64,000 nucleotides of DNA from Chalciporus piperatus (taxonomy: Eukaryota; Basidiomycota; Agaricomycetes; Boletales; Boletaceae). The stretch spans positions 682,001 to 746,000 of the forward strand of contig JBBPTG010000003.1 in NCBI GenBank assembly GCA_038093975.1, written 5' to 3'. The stretch's first letter is position 1, and each line of letters begins with the position of its first letter. The notes beneath the pieces are model-generated. The model was not told the DNA's origin. It saw only the letters and a list, made by a program, of their open reading frames with translations, and ran no database searches. The position numbers were made by a program, and so were the translations under genes. Positions 1-13,058 of the stretch are shown here, piece by piece.

Positions 1-1
1 G

Positions 2-2010
2 ATGCTCAAGAACTGGAGTATGATGGGTCTTGCAACTGGTTCTGATGCGATGCTTCACGTTACCGATCTTGATACCATCGAGAAGAGTAACTTGAACAGA
101 CAGTTCCTCTTCCGTGCAAAGGATCTTGGAAAGTTCAAGTCAGAGGTTGCTGCTGCTGCTGTCACGGAGATGAACCCTGGGCTGAAGGGGCATATCCTGT
201 GCAAGCAAGAGCCGGTCGGACAGGCTACAGAAAGTAAGCTCACCTCAGACCCTTTCCTTTGGCTCTGCTCACCCGTTAGTAGACGTGTTTGACGACGATT
301 TCTTCGCTGCTCTCGACGGTGTCACCAACGCTTTGGACAATGTCGCGGCTCGTAAGATGGATAGCTTTGCATATACGCTGTATGTTGAATTTAATTCTAG
401 GTCAGTACATGGATCAACGCTGCATCTTGTATGAAAAGCCCCTACTGGAATCCGGGACGATGGGGACGAAAGGAAACGTTCAAGTTGTTATTCCCCACAT
501 AACAGAGTCCTACTCATCGTCACAAGACCCGCCAGAAAAGCAAGCGCTCTCCTGCACTGTCAAGAACTTCCCCAATGCCATTACCCATACCATTGAGTGG
601 AGCAGACAAGAGTTTGATGCCGTGTTCGTCAAGCCCATAGAGTCTGTCAATCAGTATCTCTCAGAGCCTAACTACTTGGAGAACTCTCTCAAATTCTCCG
701 GCCAGCAACATGATCTTGTCGAGCAGATAGTCTCATATTTGCTGACCAACAAGCCGTTGACCTTTGAAGAATGCATCGTCTGGGCACGTCTTCAGTTCGA
801 GGAGAAGTTTAACAATGCTATTCGCCAGCTGCTTCACAGTTTGCCCAAGGATCATGTAACCAGCACGGGACAACCATTCTGGAGTGGGCCTAAACGAGCA
901 CCTGACCCACTCGTCTTCAACTCTGCCGACGTAAGTTCGATCACGTCGCATGCTGAAGAGTCGCTGACGGTTGGACTTCAGTCAACTCACTTGTCCTTCA
1001 TCATTGCCGGGGCGAATCTGCATGCATTCAACTACGGACTCAGAGGCGAAACCGACCCTGCGATCTTCAGGAAGGTTGCGGACTCGGTCATAGTTCCCGA
1101 GTTCACTCCCAGGAGCGGTGTGAAGATCCAGATCAACGAGAACGATCCAGTTAATCAAACCACGACTGGTACGTTCGGCAAGTACGATTAAATCTTCATC
1201 ACTGACATTCATTAGATCCGGATGATATAAGTGAAGTCATCAAGAAGTTGCCTCCACCATCCTCTCTCGCTGGCTATCGTCTGACACCTGTCGAGTTTGA
1301 GAAGGATGACGACACCAACCATCACATAGACTTCATCACCGCAGCCTCTAATCTCCGTGCAATGAACTACAACATCCCCATCGCTGATCGCCACACGACC
1401 AAGCAAATCGCTGGAAAGATTATTCCGGCTATTGCCACCACCACTGCCCTTGTCGTTGGGTTGGTATGTCTGGAGCTTTATAAAGTACGTCTTGCTAGCA
1501 GCTTATCGTGGACTACGTGCTGATATGGGGCCAAGATCATCGATGGCAAGAGGAAGGTTGACGAGTACAAGAACGGATTCATTAACCTCGCCCTTCCATT
1601 CTTCGGTTTCTCGGAGCCCATTGAAGCGAAGAAGAACAAGTTTGGGGACACGGAATGGACTCTTTGGGACCGCTTGGAGTTCAAGAACGATCCTACTTTG
1701 AAAGAATTCATTGCGTGGTTCAAGACCAACCATGGTCTTGACGTCAGCATGGTTAGCCAAGGTGTGTGCATGTTGTGGAGTTCGTTCACCGACAAGAAGA
1801 AGGTTGGTACCCGATTTCCAGGATTCCATGAATACGTTTTGACATGTTCTTTAGAGCGCGGAGCGGTTGCCGATGAAGTTCAGCAAATTAGTGGAGCACG
1901 TTAGCAAGAAGCCTATCCTACCTCATGTCAAGCATCTTCTAGTCGAAGTCATGTTGATGGACGAAGAAGGGGAGGACGTCGAGGTGCCGTTTGTCTTAGT
2001 ACGCATTTGA
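2..2010 (+). CDS. UBA1: Ubiquitin-activating enzyme E1 (3' portion)
   Basis: This is the C-terminal part of the ubiquitin E1, which adenylates ubiquitin and passes it through a catalytic cysteine to E2 enzymes. The start lies outside the window. The first exon carries the second adenylation-domain ThiF-like segment ([16 protein letters not shown]). The exon beginning at 401 carries the [12 protein letters not shown] signature followed by SCTVKNFPN, whose Cys (codon 553-555) fits the E1 thioester cysteine. The C-terminal ubiquitin-fold domain ends with [12 protein letters not shown] and TGA at 2008-2010. Six introns can be traced by joining frames: 234-279, 352-400, 931-981, 1169-1215, 1485-1535 and 1803-1854, all GT-AG and 46-53 nt. 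No break is seen. Identity as UBA1 rather than a SUMO or NEDD8 E1 rests on the length of the Cys domain and the UFD. Confidence 0.93.
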
Positions 2011-2995
2011 AGTCGCACGGGCGAAAGAAGTTGAGCCGCATGTAATCTTCCCAAGTTACTTAGAGGTGGTGTTTCGCCAACTTTTTCGCCAATTGTTCAG
2101 TGGTTCAGCGCTGCTAACTTCGGGGGAGGTCAACGAGTATGAAGTGCGAAACATATGACTTCAGCAGCAAGAACAAGTATATGTACTCTGAACCTAGGTA
2201 CCATACTAAACTTGCCCTGGACGGACGTACATACGACGGTGCAAGGGTGGGGAGGAGCGAGAAAGTGAAGCGAAGGAGCTAAACTACTCAGCAGCAATCA
2301 GAGGAGGGAAGAGATAAACGGGCTGCGGGAACGTGCCGGCAAAAGGGAGAGGGCCCGAAGGGGTGACGAATAAAGAATGCGAAAAAAAACAGGTAAATGT
2401 TTTTGTGGTGTTACGTGGGGATTTTCTGCATGTTTTTGTGCTTTCGTGATGCGTTTTCGAAGAAAAAACGTAGCAAGAAACAGCCAAAGCCAAGGGCAGG
2501 AAACTAAGTCATCGAATGGGTAATTAGGTTAGCGGCGTGAGGTACTTTGATACAACGAAGATGAAAACAGAGAACCAAGTAGCCGTGAATGTTCAATCCA
2601 TGAACAGCGATATGGAACAGGGAGATAGTCCGAGGATATCAACCTTGCTCCGAACGACGACTGGTCGGTCCGAAAGAGGTTGAAAACCCGCATAAATACT
2701 ATTTACGCGGTCGAGATGTGGAGAGATGATGAAACAAGTATTTGGTCCCCGAGACGGGATGGATATGTCTTCATGGAAAGGGGACCCAAAGTCGAATAAA
2801 ACAGTGCTGGAGATGGGAGATCCAGTATTCACAGGCCACAAAGGAATGGGCACGCATGGACTAGGGAGCGAAAATTATGGCACCATACACGAGACCGGGT
2901 GCAGCATTATGATGGCGAAAGGCGAAACCTGATGCGAAACGAGATTCTATACGCGGAAATCGACTGCGTGGGGCAGGAGAGGTAGTGAACGATCT
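2011..2995. other. Intergenic region, convergent genes
   Basis: About 1 kb between the 3' ends of UBA1 and the cyclin gene. It presumably holds both 3' UTRs and terminators. I see no open frame with family resemblance, no RNA gene and no repeat here; the short open frames lack codon-like composition. Confidence 0.5.
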
Positions 2996-5364
2996 TCAAG
3001 CTCGTACCCAGGTCGATCGATAATTCAACGGGAAGGGATGAAGGCCAATGGAATGTCTAGACGAGGCGTAACCATGTCGATGCAGTGAAGGCCAGGAGGC
3101 CGCCTGTTGCGCGTGATACCCAGTACCATCAGATAGCAGACGACCGTCACTGCGCCTATAGTCGAATCCGCCATGAGAATATCCACGGGTGTGAGTGGAA
3201 CCTGCGTAGTAATCGGAGGTGCACACGGGTTGCGGATGTTGTCCAGTGGAGGAAGAGCTGGCAGTCGCCCAATAGGTATAGTGTGGTACAGGCTGGGTAT
3301 TCGCTGCATAAGGGCCCTCTAAGTGTTGCCGAAATGGAGCATAAGGTACGCTGGTGGTGGGCCATGGCTGATAAGTTGGTGGGGCTGGGCCAACATAATG
3401 CGGAGCAAGAGAGGGCTGAACCGGAAGATAGATGGCACCAGGACGACCACTCGAGCGATATATCGGTTCATCGCCAGCGGGGCTCCACTTTGAAGGGGGA
3501 GGCAGAGTAAGGCCGACTGGCTGAGGCGGCGGATGAGAATGGCGTGACAAAGCCCCGTTTGGGAGATCATTACGAGACTTCGAGCTATGACCACGCGAGG
3601 AACTTCCATTGCTCACTCGCCGCTTGGGTAAATATTCGTCTCGAAGAGGACCATCTTCGTCCAAGTCAATGTCGAAAGACTCGGACTCGGGAGAAGAGAA
3701 CCCCAACTTCTCTTTCAGCCGCTGCTCAACACCGAGGAAGACTGGTTCATCGGCGGGATGCCCCAACGGCGCCTCCATGATTTCCTGAATGGTTTTGCGA
3801 ATGATTCCATTAGGGTTGGAGGCTGGACGAGAGATGGGTTGAGGGTAAGTCGTGGTAGAGAGGGAGTGGTGGTACGAGAGTAGGTGGTTTAGCCACTGAG
3901 ACCAGGCAGAGGGAGAAATCGATAAATCGTAGAATAGAATGTCCAGCGCGAGATACTCAAGTTTGTTGAGTAACTGCACGGGTACATTGGAGATGCTATG
4001 CCTGTTTCGTCCAGGTCAGTGAAAAGAAGGCACCCGAGTGAGAGGCAACGCACCAAGTCTTGTTAGAAAATGTATGATCGTCCAGCCACTTGTTTGCCAG
4101 CATACACCCCAAAACAATGAGCCTGAAAGTGGCGGTACCTTCCGGTGATGCGCCGTCGACACCATCATGGATATCGCTGAGTAATTCGACCCTAAAGCGC
4201 CGCTCCTTCACATGTTCCGGACCGAGGCCACTCGCACCGAGGTAGACAGGTAAGCGAACGATATACCACATTGCTAACAGCATTGCAGATGGCTGGAGAA
4301 GCGTCGACATCAACAACGAATGAACTCTCGCAACGAGGCATAACGGCATAGATTGCCGAAGCTGCGGTGCCTTGGGAAGACTAGAACACCGTCAGCGCGC
4401 AAGCCCGAATGAACAGATAACAAACGCACGTGTAAGGGGCGATCGTCTGCGGCAGAACAAGCCCATTCGAACAAACTTTCCACACATAAGAGACCATCCA
4501 CTCGGCCATAGGTTCGGCAAGTTGCTTGTGAGTCAACGTCGCTACAGGGGGCTGTTCAATCGCCGGAGCGATCAACTCTTCCTTAGGCTCGACATAAGGA
4601 TAAGAGTGGGGATAAGAGTGGGGGTGGTAGAACTGAGAGTCGCAGTGAACTGAAAAGGGGAACTGTAGTCCCTGGGGCCTGGAAAGTACGAGAGGGTCAT
4701 GGGGAACCGTGGTATCTGTGGCAGCCACCGCTCGATCGACGTAGTCTCCAAAAGGTGTGACAGGCTCTATGGGACTGGAGCCCATGTCGGCACCCATCAG
4801 GTCGGGAGAATCGTCCTCGAGAACGGGTGCGAATAGGCCACCATCATCCTCGAGATACAAATCTGGGGCTTGTGACCACCCATGACCGATGTCCTCCTCG
4901 GCCAAGTCCCCAGGATACGAGCTGGCCCAGCAACCGCTTGATAGCTGATGCTCCTGAAACTGCTCTGAGCCGAGAGGCTCAAGAACACCCTGGAACGACA
5001 TGTCCAAATCACAATCCTGCAATAGGGCGTTTAGGGGCGGAATACACGCTTGCACGTGGGCTCCTTTAATGGCGGGCGCGTTGACCGCGCCGGCCAACCC
5101 TTTACAAAAACCCTGATGTTCGTCTGCCGCAGCGGAACTAGGAGCGTTGTCCCAAACGTGACGAGATTTGGTTCGTCTCCACGAGGGGAGAGAGTTGATC
5201 CACTGCTCGCGACTGCTAAAGGAGGGTGGTGGGCCTGTTGGAGACGAGGGAAGCGTGCGCTTCAGAAGCTGGAAGACGGAAGACGGGGAGTTTGTGAAGT
5301 CGCCAGATTTGGTACACTTTTGAACAGAGTGCGCGGTAGGGACGGAACGGACGGGGACTGGCAT
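2996..5364 (-). CDS. Cyclin-domain protein, Clg1/Pas1 (Pho85-cyclin) type
   Basis: A predicted protein of 755 aa from three exons: 5364-4430, 4380-4054 and 4001-2996. Introns 4381-4429 and 4002-4053 are GT-AG, and the summed exon length is an exact multiple of three. The central part is a cyclin box: LVARVHSLLM, then FRLIVLGCMLANKWLDDHTFSNKTW, a signature of fungal Pho80/Clg1-like cyclins, and after the second intron LLNKLEYLALDILFYDLSI. The N-terminal ~330 residues and the C-terminal ~250 residues (Ser/Pro/Tyr-rich) look disordered. Family knowledge: such cyclins partner Pho85/Cdk5-type kinases. The partner and process cannot be read from this sequence. The start Met at 5364 is the first in the frame. 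Confidence 0.8.
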
Positions 5365-6693
5365 CTGCGACTGAAGAAGGAAAGAGAGACGACCGCGAGA
5401 TGCACAAGTGCAAGCAGTTGGATTTCTAGAGTAATCGGCGCACTCCTTGAATCAAAGAGCGAAGGCGAAAAAAGTCGTAAGAAAAGTCGTAAAGAAATCC
5501 GGTGAACGCAAGACTAGGCTAGGAGAAGAGGGAAGAAACTGATTGCAGTTGAAATGGCAAACGCGCAGCAAAGGCGTGCCTTTTGGATTGCTCCGGAGGG
5601 GTGTTCTGAGGCAGAAGATGCGCGGAAAGTACACGCTTGTGCCAGATACTGCCGCGGGAGCGTCTAGTGGAGGGAGAGGAGAGTGTGTATCGACGGTACC
5701 GGAGACTTTGTCGAAGCTTCCTTGTCGATCCCAACGACACGACGCTGTCGTGAGCCGAGGCAGAAGAGAGAGAGAGTTGGCGAGAATGAGACCGACTGCG
5801 AGGTCGATCCAGCCAAAACGGTCCTATCCAACTCGTTTACCCGCTTCAATTTTTCGTTATATACAATCAACCACTACAACTATTAGTCATCATTTCCCAC
5901 GAGGGTACACAGTACAGTCGTAAGCGCTCCCACAGTACTAGTAGCCTTTTACGCAGTCTCGCAGCAGCCAACATGACTGGTGCTGCGCCCTCCTTGCCTG
6001 GTCGTAGACGCGTGGCCTCTGCCGACAGAACGCCCGCAACCTACGCAGTATTCGTTCCACTTTTCACAAAACTCTGTTTCGTCGCAACCACGAGTCAGCT
6101 GTGCTAGTCAGCGGTCTCTCATCAGTTCGTTCCATGCGAAACTTTCCCAATTAGATACTCAGGCACTCCCTTCCAAATCGTATCAGTGCTTGCCAAATGC
6201 CGTCCTAGTGCCGTCCACTCTCTCCCTCCCATCGCTGGCCATCGCCGACAGCCACGGCTGACAGTCTGACTCCACTGATAATCGATCATCTGATATCACA
6301 TCACCCAGTAACTCTGTTCTTTCCGGGTCTTGATTTTGATCGTCTGTCTTCTCCGGGAGCACTCCCCCGTCACGATCTCCAACGTTCATGAGGCTCTACC
6401 ATCATTGGAAGATAACGGCGCGACATCCGATCCACTCAACTCAGCTGGACATCTCACAAAGTTAGCCCACCCAATTTAAGCTGCACTGACTCATCCCTCT
6501 TCGGATTCCCGCACACTTCCGTCCAATTATTTAACACCATCATTACCTTTTAATTTAACTTTACCGTGACCATTTTAATCCGTGGGAGTTGTTTACCTCT
6601 GTATGGTCCTATTGAATCCTCAAGCCTTTGACAAACAACCGCCTGTCATCGATTCATCCTAGATTGTACGCTCTCTCAGACACGCCAACCATT
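5365..6693. promoter_or_regulatory. Divergent intergenic region, pyrimidine-rich leader
   Basis: A 1.3 kb gap between the divergent cyclin and FAR11 starts. The part nearest FAR11 (about 6,100-6,690) is rich in C and T on the plus strand, as in many basidiomycete promoters and long 5' UTRs. Small open frames at 5,543-5,923 and 5,980-6,261 show no recognisable protein. No RNA gene seen. Confidence 0.4.
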
Positions 6694-9600
6694 ATGAGTA
6701 TGGTGTTCGCACCTCCACCTTCGGGAGGCGACATGCAAGACGTCACCAATAGTGTCCAACAGCTAGGTTTGGATTCCATCACGTTGGGTCAGCTCAGGGC
6801 CATGGTCTCTTCCGCACCCAAGCCCAAGGCATGCAAATACGTATCGTAGTCCACCCTCCGTCGTTGACCACGCGTGTGTTTCACAGCAATCATTTTATGA
6901 CTTCCGCTACGATGACGAGGACACGGTAATGAATGAAATTGATGAGTTCTACTCGTACGTAGAAATGCCGCAGGTGGCAGAAAACCTGAAGGCTTGGCAA
7001 GGCTCATTTCCTGGAGGTACGTTGATGAACTCGACGTTTGCTCCCATTCCCACCGATTTTACGTTTCCCGGTAGAATGGACCAACCCTGAAACCACCGAT
7101 GCGCAGAGAAGGGCACATGTGGAGCTACTCCTAGAAAGCCTTGAACATCGTGACGCCGAAATCCGGTTTACCAACGCCCGTCGTCTTTTTTACGTCCTTC
7201 AAGGTTAATTGCTTCCAGCGCCATCCCCAGAAGGCTAATTTTTCGTGCATTCCAATTAGGCACGTTTGCAGAAACGACATCTCCAGAGCACCAGCTCCAC
7301 TGGATCTATGAAAATTGCAAGGTGGTCCGGAGTGCGAACGGATTGAATACAATCGTGGAGTCTATGAAAATTGCCAGTCAAAAGCACGACCTGCTTTGGT
7401 AAAGATACAAACTCGTGTTTTCTTAAACCTTTTCATTGAACTAGAATAGCTCACTTTCAGATGCAGACGCGGCGCACTTTCAGATCACCGCCGCAGAGAA
7501 GGCCGACTTCCTGGAAGAGTTTACTACCGAGATATCAGTGTACCTCGGAATGATGTACCATTTGATCGAAGTTTTCAAAGAACGGGACGATTTTGCGGAT
7601 GAGCTCAGTAAGCCATGCGAGATCTTACTCAGATGCGCAGTGCTCAATGCTAAGTGCGATCTTCAGTGAGCATGGACCCTCCTTTACCCGTCTACCTATT
7701 CAACGTTGTGTCCGGTTTGAAAGACAAGAGTGCGAAGGGCTATCCAATCAAGAAGGTGTGAATTTAGTATGCAAGTGATGGACTCTCTTTTCACTGTTTG
7801 CAGCTTCTTCTCGTCCTCTGGAAGACCCTACTTGCATGTTGCGGAGGGATAAGAGAACTTTCTCGCGTGAAAAAGCTTGCGCGAGAGCTTGCATCACTCC
7901 CTCCCATACCAGATGAATGTAAGTTTGCTCCGCGTCTGCATGACTACGAGTTGATCTGGCTTCTTTATCAGCTGTTGCAATAAAATGCACTCCGTTCGAT
8001 CTCGACACATTCCACCAAGAAACGTCTGTCAAGTATCCGACATTTACACCTCCACCGCCCTTACGTTCTACGGAGACTGCACAAGTAAAATCCACCCTAT
8101 CGATCCCGCCAGTAAAACTTGCACAGGCATATTCCCCGATTCCGGTCCGTCATCACTATCACCATGATGACCTGGAGCACCAATCAGGAATGCCGAGTGG
8201 CTTGAATCAACCGTTCCAGCAACAGTCTCAAAATATCGGATTTCGCCCTAATCCGCAGCCTGCAACGCCCGCGCCCACACCACCGCCTTCTCCGAAACCC
8301 AAGAAGCAACAATATCAAACGGATCAAAACCGGCCATTCTTGTTCCCATTTTCTCGCAAGAGCCGGTTTGGCTCTAACAATGGTCGGTTGGTCCCCTTTG
8401 CCGTCGACGAGGCGGACAAACTTTACAGCCGACACATGTATGTGAGCCTCTCACTGTGGCAGATGTGGCGTACGAGGGAGGAATGTATGACTGCCGAAAG
8501 CGGACTGGAACATTTGCCCGGATCGGAAGGCGAGGCTGAAGCGTCGAAGGTCACATTGGATGTAAGTGTTCCGGTCGTTTGACACGGTTGATTGATGAAA
8601 AGTCTGTCCCAGGATCCTGAGAATGCCGAGTTGCTGACTGATGTTGCCTTACTCGATGCCAAAATCATGGAGGCCGAGGCGGCTTTATCTGATGCCAAGT
8701 CTGGTGCGGAGGAACGCAAAGCCAATGAGAGGAAAGAGGATCTCAAGCGCCTACAAAGAGTTGAAATGATATATGTAAGTCGAGAACCGAGGGTTTTGGT
8801 CGAAACCGATGTAATCTCCATCAGAGTTCTGTCCTTCCTGTGCTGTCAGGTTGGGTATTGGTACTACTGAAGCTGTTGTTGGCAACCGTTTCAGCTGGAA
8901 CAGGTCAGCAACAGGTTCCTCAATCATCTACTTCCTCTGTGTTTCCCCCCGGAGTTGCGTCACGTACGTTGCAAAGGTTGTCGGATATTGCTTTACCTCA
9001 TCGCGGTTTTACCTAGCCCCCGAACAACCGCCGGCGCCTCCACCCACACTGGACGATCTCGATGTTACCCGGCACCGTGAAATCACGTCCAAGGCAGTTT
9101 CTGCTATTTTGTTATTGACGCTGAAGTGGTTCAAAGCATCACGTAAGTACCTTGTTGAACCGAATAATCGCAGATGTTGATGGGCGTCTGACTAGACGCG
9201 ATGAAGTTTCATCATCTCGGCCAACTTTTGCTCGATACTAACTGTTTGCTTCTCATCTTGAAAATGTTTGGTCTACAAGAGGTCTCGGCATCAGTCATTT
9301 CCAAGGCCGATTCCCCTGATCACAAGTAAGTTGATCCATTTGCCCACTCGAAGGTCATGACGTGATTGGTATCAGTTTCTTCCGGTACTGCCAGATTCAT
9401 CACGCCCGAGTTGTCCCCCGTATGCAAGACGAGAGGCCCTATGCAGCCTCTCGCTTGGTATTACAGTCCAAGATTCTGCCCAATGGGCAGAAGCACGAGG
9501 AAGAAGTAGAGATGCTCACTGAGTTTTCGTGGCGAAACTTTTTCTCGGCGATCAACTTCGCGAAGATTATGCAGAAGTTGTCGAAGAGTCGATCACACCG

Positions 9601-10894
9601 CATATGGATGTTGGTTCAATACAAGAGTTCTGTGAGTGAAGACATCACAGAAGTCACATGGATGCAACTGATCGATCCTTGTTGCTAGGCTGTTCTCAAA
9701 CGTGTGCTTCGCGTGCCTCACCCAATGTTGCAGCTTCACGTCCTGAAGCTGATCAAGAGTCAAGTTCCGTTCTGCGGCCGTAAATGGCGGCAATGTGAGT
9801 CGAAAGTGTCCCTCATCCACGTGACAGATCCTAATGACCGGCTAGCGAATATGAAAGTCATCACCTCTATTTACCTCAATTGTAGACCCGACTTGCGCGA
9901 TGAATGGCTCACTGGCAATGAGGTCGATGACGTTTCTGACGCACAGGTAATGCCCCTTGAATGCCATCCGTCGTTGCTCACACGCGATTAGGCGCAAGAA
10001 CAAGCTCTACGCCATCTGGTGAAGTTCTGTGAGTCTGTCTGTCTTCGCTTTGTAGAGATACTGGGAAATATTGAACAATATCGATAGACAACACCAAGCG
10101 GTATGGTGCACAAGCCGCTAACCAGCACACTCAAGCGCACCGCCGCTCGGTCAGTATAACTCACAACCTGGAGGGACTACCTCCTGGCTTGGATCTCGGA
10201 AACATGATTCGACCGCTCGGAACGCCGAATATCGTCGAGGCCGATGTCTTCCCTCCACCTCGGTCTCAAGCCCCAGACCCATCCATCTTCCTTCCTTACA
10301 CCACCGAAGACCTTGCATTCGAGGAAGAATACGAAGAATATTTGTCAGATTTGGGTTGGTCGGATGACCATGTATCTCCCCTGCCTCCTTCAAACTCGGC
10401 ATGGCATCGACTTCCTGAGTTTGTGTCCAGTATGACAGACAACCTCAGCGACAGCGACAGCGTGGTATCTATCGGCGACCTCGGCGATGATACAAGGTTG
10501 GAAGGCAGGGATGATCGCGATATTCCTGACGAAAATCTCAACAACTGGGAGGTGAGTTGGATCATTCCGTGGCCTCGAAGGTGAGTATGAGCGTTGATCG
10601 TTTCGGCAAACAGCACATGAGCCCAAAGACGATGGCTGCCCTCCCAAAGTCTCCTGCTGGGAATCGCCGCTCGAGTTCTGGAGGTGGACTTCGCCCCGTG
10701 CTACCCTTTGGCCTGGACGATGGCAGTGCTGTTGATCTCGATGAGGATGAACCTGAGCTGGGTCCTATGCCCAGGGAACAGTCAGGCCCCTTCGCTTCTG
10801 GCGGTGGGGTGGATGAGGTCGAGTACGCCTATGGGTATGTTTGGGTTACGATGCATCGTTGCTTGTCGACTTACAGTTCCGTTTTAGCGTCTAA
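6694..10894 (+). CDS. FAR11: STRIPAK complex subunit Far11/STRIP
   Basis: Striatin-interacting protein of the STRIPAK phosphatase-kinase complex, which in fungi acts in cell fusion, fruiting-body development and TORC2 signalling. I trace about 18 short introns (first 6841-6886 and 7017-7074, last ending at 10887). The N-terminal N1221 domain is seen in FYDFRYDDEDTVMNEIDEFY and the 'SFPGEWTNPET' junction. A proline-rich linker lies around 8,190-8,330. The C-terminal DUF3402-type region is seen in FSWRNFFSAINFAKIMQKL, VPHPMLQLHVLKLIKSQVPF and the ending with an acidic EEEYEEYLSDLGWSDDH segment. The protein closes with VEYAYGV and TAA at 10892-10894. I chose Met 6694; an in-frame ATG lies upstream at 6628 and another at 6700. 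Exon borders are inferred from frame continuity. Confidence 0.9.
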
Positions 10895-11147
10895 CGCTCT
10901 CAAGTACACTCGAGCCACGAGTTGCACTTGCGAATCTCCTTCGTTTATCATGCCTACTATGAAGGATGTTTTTTCCTATCTCTTCCGTTCAAGCTCGCAT
11001 ATCTGGACCTCACCTTCATACAAACATGGAATTGATCATTACCGCGATAGCCATCTTGCTACTTAGTATCAGTCCAATCTTATGTGTCGGAGTAAAACCT
11101 GTGCATGTGTAACGGCGACAAACCTGAAGTGCAGCTATACTGATACC

Positions 11148-12873
11148 TCAGAATGATGCTTTCTGTCTAGATATCGCCCAAGGAGTACCAGCTTCATAGA
11201 AATCCATCGGATACGTTCCTTTCTTCACCTTCCCACCTTCGATCACTTCATCCGCCCATCCTGCCGCCTGTCCCAACACCACGTTCGTCTCATATGGACT
11301 CAACAGTGGTCGATCGAAAGCGTAACCCCAATCGATAGACAACCTTGGACATGAAGTCTGCACAAACGTGGATATATGCGTACTGAACAGTGCGAGCTTC
11401 GCGGGGGAAAGTTCGGAGAGTAGGATGGGCATGTAAGGTATAGGGACTCGAGACAGTGAGAGTTGTCTCGTGATTGCCTGAAGTTGCTTGAAACTCCCCT
11501 GGCGACCAAGCGTGCCCAGAATCACACCCCATAGTGGAGAGGACGGTGTTGAGTCGGAAGGTTGGTTGACCGAATGGGGGGTAGGGAGAGAGGCGATACT
11601 CTTGCGGGCTGACTGAACGGCTTTGTCCCTGATGCTTCGCATCTCCTCGTGGTTGTAGCGTTCTCGAGTAAATTTCTTTGAGTAAGGATCATAGCGGAAG
11701 GCCGGTACTGTGGGATTCGCAATCATGATAGACTCGAGATGAAAACGACCATCCCCGAGATATCTGCGCAGTTCTAGCTGTAGCTTTACATGTGAAATCC
11801 AAGGATCAGAGACGTACAAGAGGGCGTCCACGTCATTGAGAGTTGGAGCTGTACAACCCAAAATCTCTCCTGGCGAGAGTGGTTTTGAGCGAGGTATCAT
11901 GGCGTCGTATTTACCGGTCCAAAAGATGGACTTCCCATCCGATAGCGAGCCGGCCTCTCCCTCAGTGCCATACACCGAAACAAGGTCCTCTTTGAGTTTT
12001 TGCAAGGCTGAAACGAATTGAATAGTGGACACTAATGCCAGTCGTGTCGGCTCTGGAGAAGACCGTGTATGTTGCTGAGCGGAGTCGCCATCTGCACTTA
12101 TGGGCTGGCCCTCGATGCGAAGATGACGGGTTTTACCAATTTGCTGACCGGCAGGTATCTTTGAATCGATCTCCTCCGAGTCGAGAAGCTGTTCGTGGAA
12201 TGTAGCACGGTTGCTCGGGAAATTCATCCGCACGGTCTCTGCGAGATGCGTGGAATCGATGGCTATTTCAACGAATACATACAACGTCTTGATTCTGGTT
12301 TGATCGATCGGCACTGTAACGACGCTTTAGACATCGCAATAGTTTTATCCATCCGAAAAGAAAGCGAACCAAGACAGCTATGTCCGTAGTGGATGAGCAT
12401 ATCGCAGCCCAAGGCAGCTGCGGTGTAATCATCGATGCAACATGCTCCATATGTGACATCACCCATGATGACGGTCAGAGCGTCGGTGAACCTGTATAAA
12501 TCGTTGTACCAATCCTGTGTTGAGAAACATGTTCGTGAACAGCCCTGCAACCATCTGCGCACCGCTCGATGATATCTGAGATAGTACATGCAAACATCTG
12601 GAGGCCCTCTGGCATCTGAAGGGCGACCATCGTGGCTTTGTTTTTGCGAACATGGTGTATCGTCTTGTGAATCTCAAAAGAGTAGTTGGACGGGATCTGT
12701 TTAATGGCCTGGTTCAGAAGATCGTCTGTGAGGATTTCTTCTGGGATTTGGTTGGCTATTCGGACTGCGGAGCCTGAGCCAGGTTTTGACGGCGCAGCAG
12801 ATTTTGATCCCACGAAACGCTTCTTGGGCTTTGACGCGCTGCTAGGTTGTTTCTGCCTAATTTCCTCTGCCAT
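11148..12873 (-). CDS. DPH1: Diphthamide synthesis subunit Dph1
   Basis: 2-(3-amino-3-carboxypropyl)histidine synthase subunit 1, the non-classical radical-SAM enzyme that with Dph2 starts modification of the EF2 histidine to diphthamide. Exons 12873-12563, 12491-12370 and 12313-11148 give 532 aa exactly in frame. Three conserved cysteine positions for the 4Fe-4S cluster are visible: [22 protein letters not shown] and [13 protein letters not shown]. The N-terminal core reads [18 protein letters not shown] and [18 protein letters not shown]. The protein is about 100 aa longer than typical yeast Dph1, owing to a Ser/Thr-rich insert after the second intron (about 12,000-12,200) and a tail. It shares a 185 bp divergent promoter with NCR1. 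Confidence 0.93.
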
Positions 12874-13058
12874 TGGTCGTACAGAGGGGTTGAAGTCTAA
12901 GATTCATGCTATCTCCATCTTCCCCGGTGCACGTGATGCGTGCGCCCATGTGGCGTAGCCGCATCCGCCGGTGCAGCCACTGTCAGTGTCACTGACACCT
13001 GTCACCAGAGACCAACCAGAGACGGTTCCCGTTTACACTCTCCGGGAAGTACAACACA
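12874..13058. promoter_or_regulatory. Bidirectional promoter DPH1/NCR1 with E-box
   Basis: The 185 bp between the divergent starts must contain both core promoters. A perfect palindromic CACGTG E-box lies at 12930-12935. E-boxes of this kind are bound by bHLH factors (Cbf1, SREBP family). Whether this one works is inference only. No clear TATA box is seen. Confidence 0.45.
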
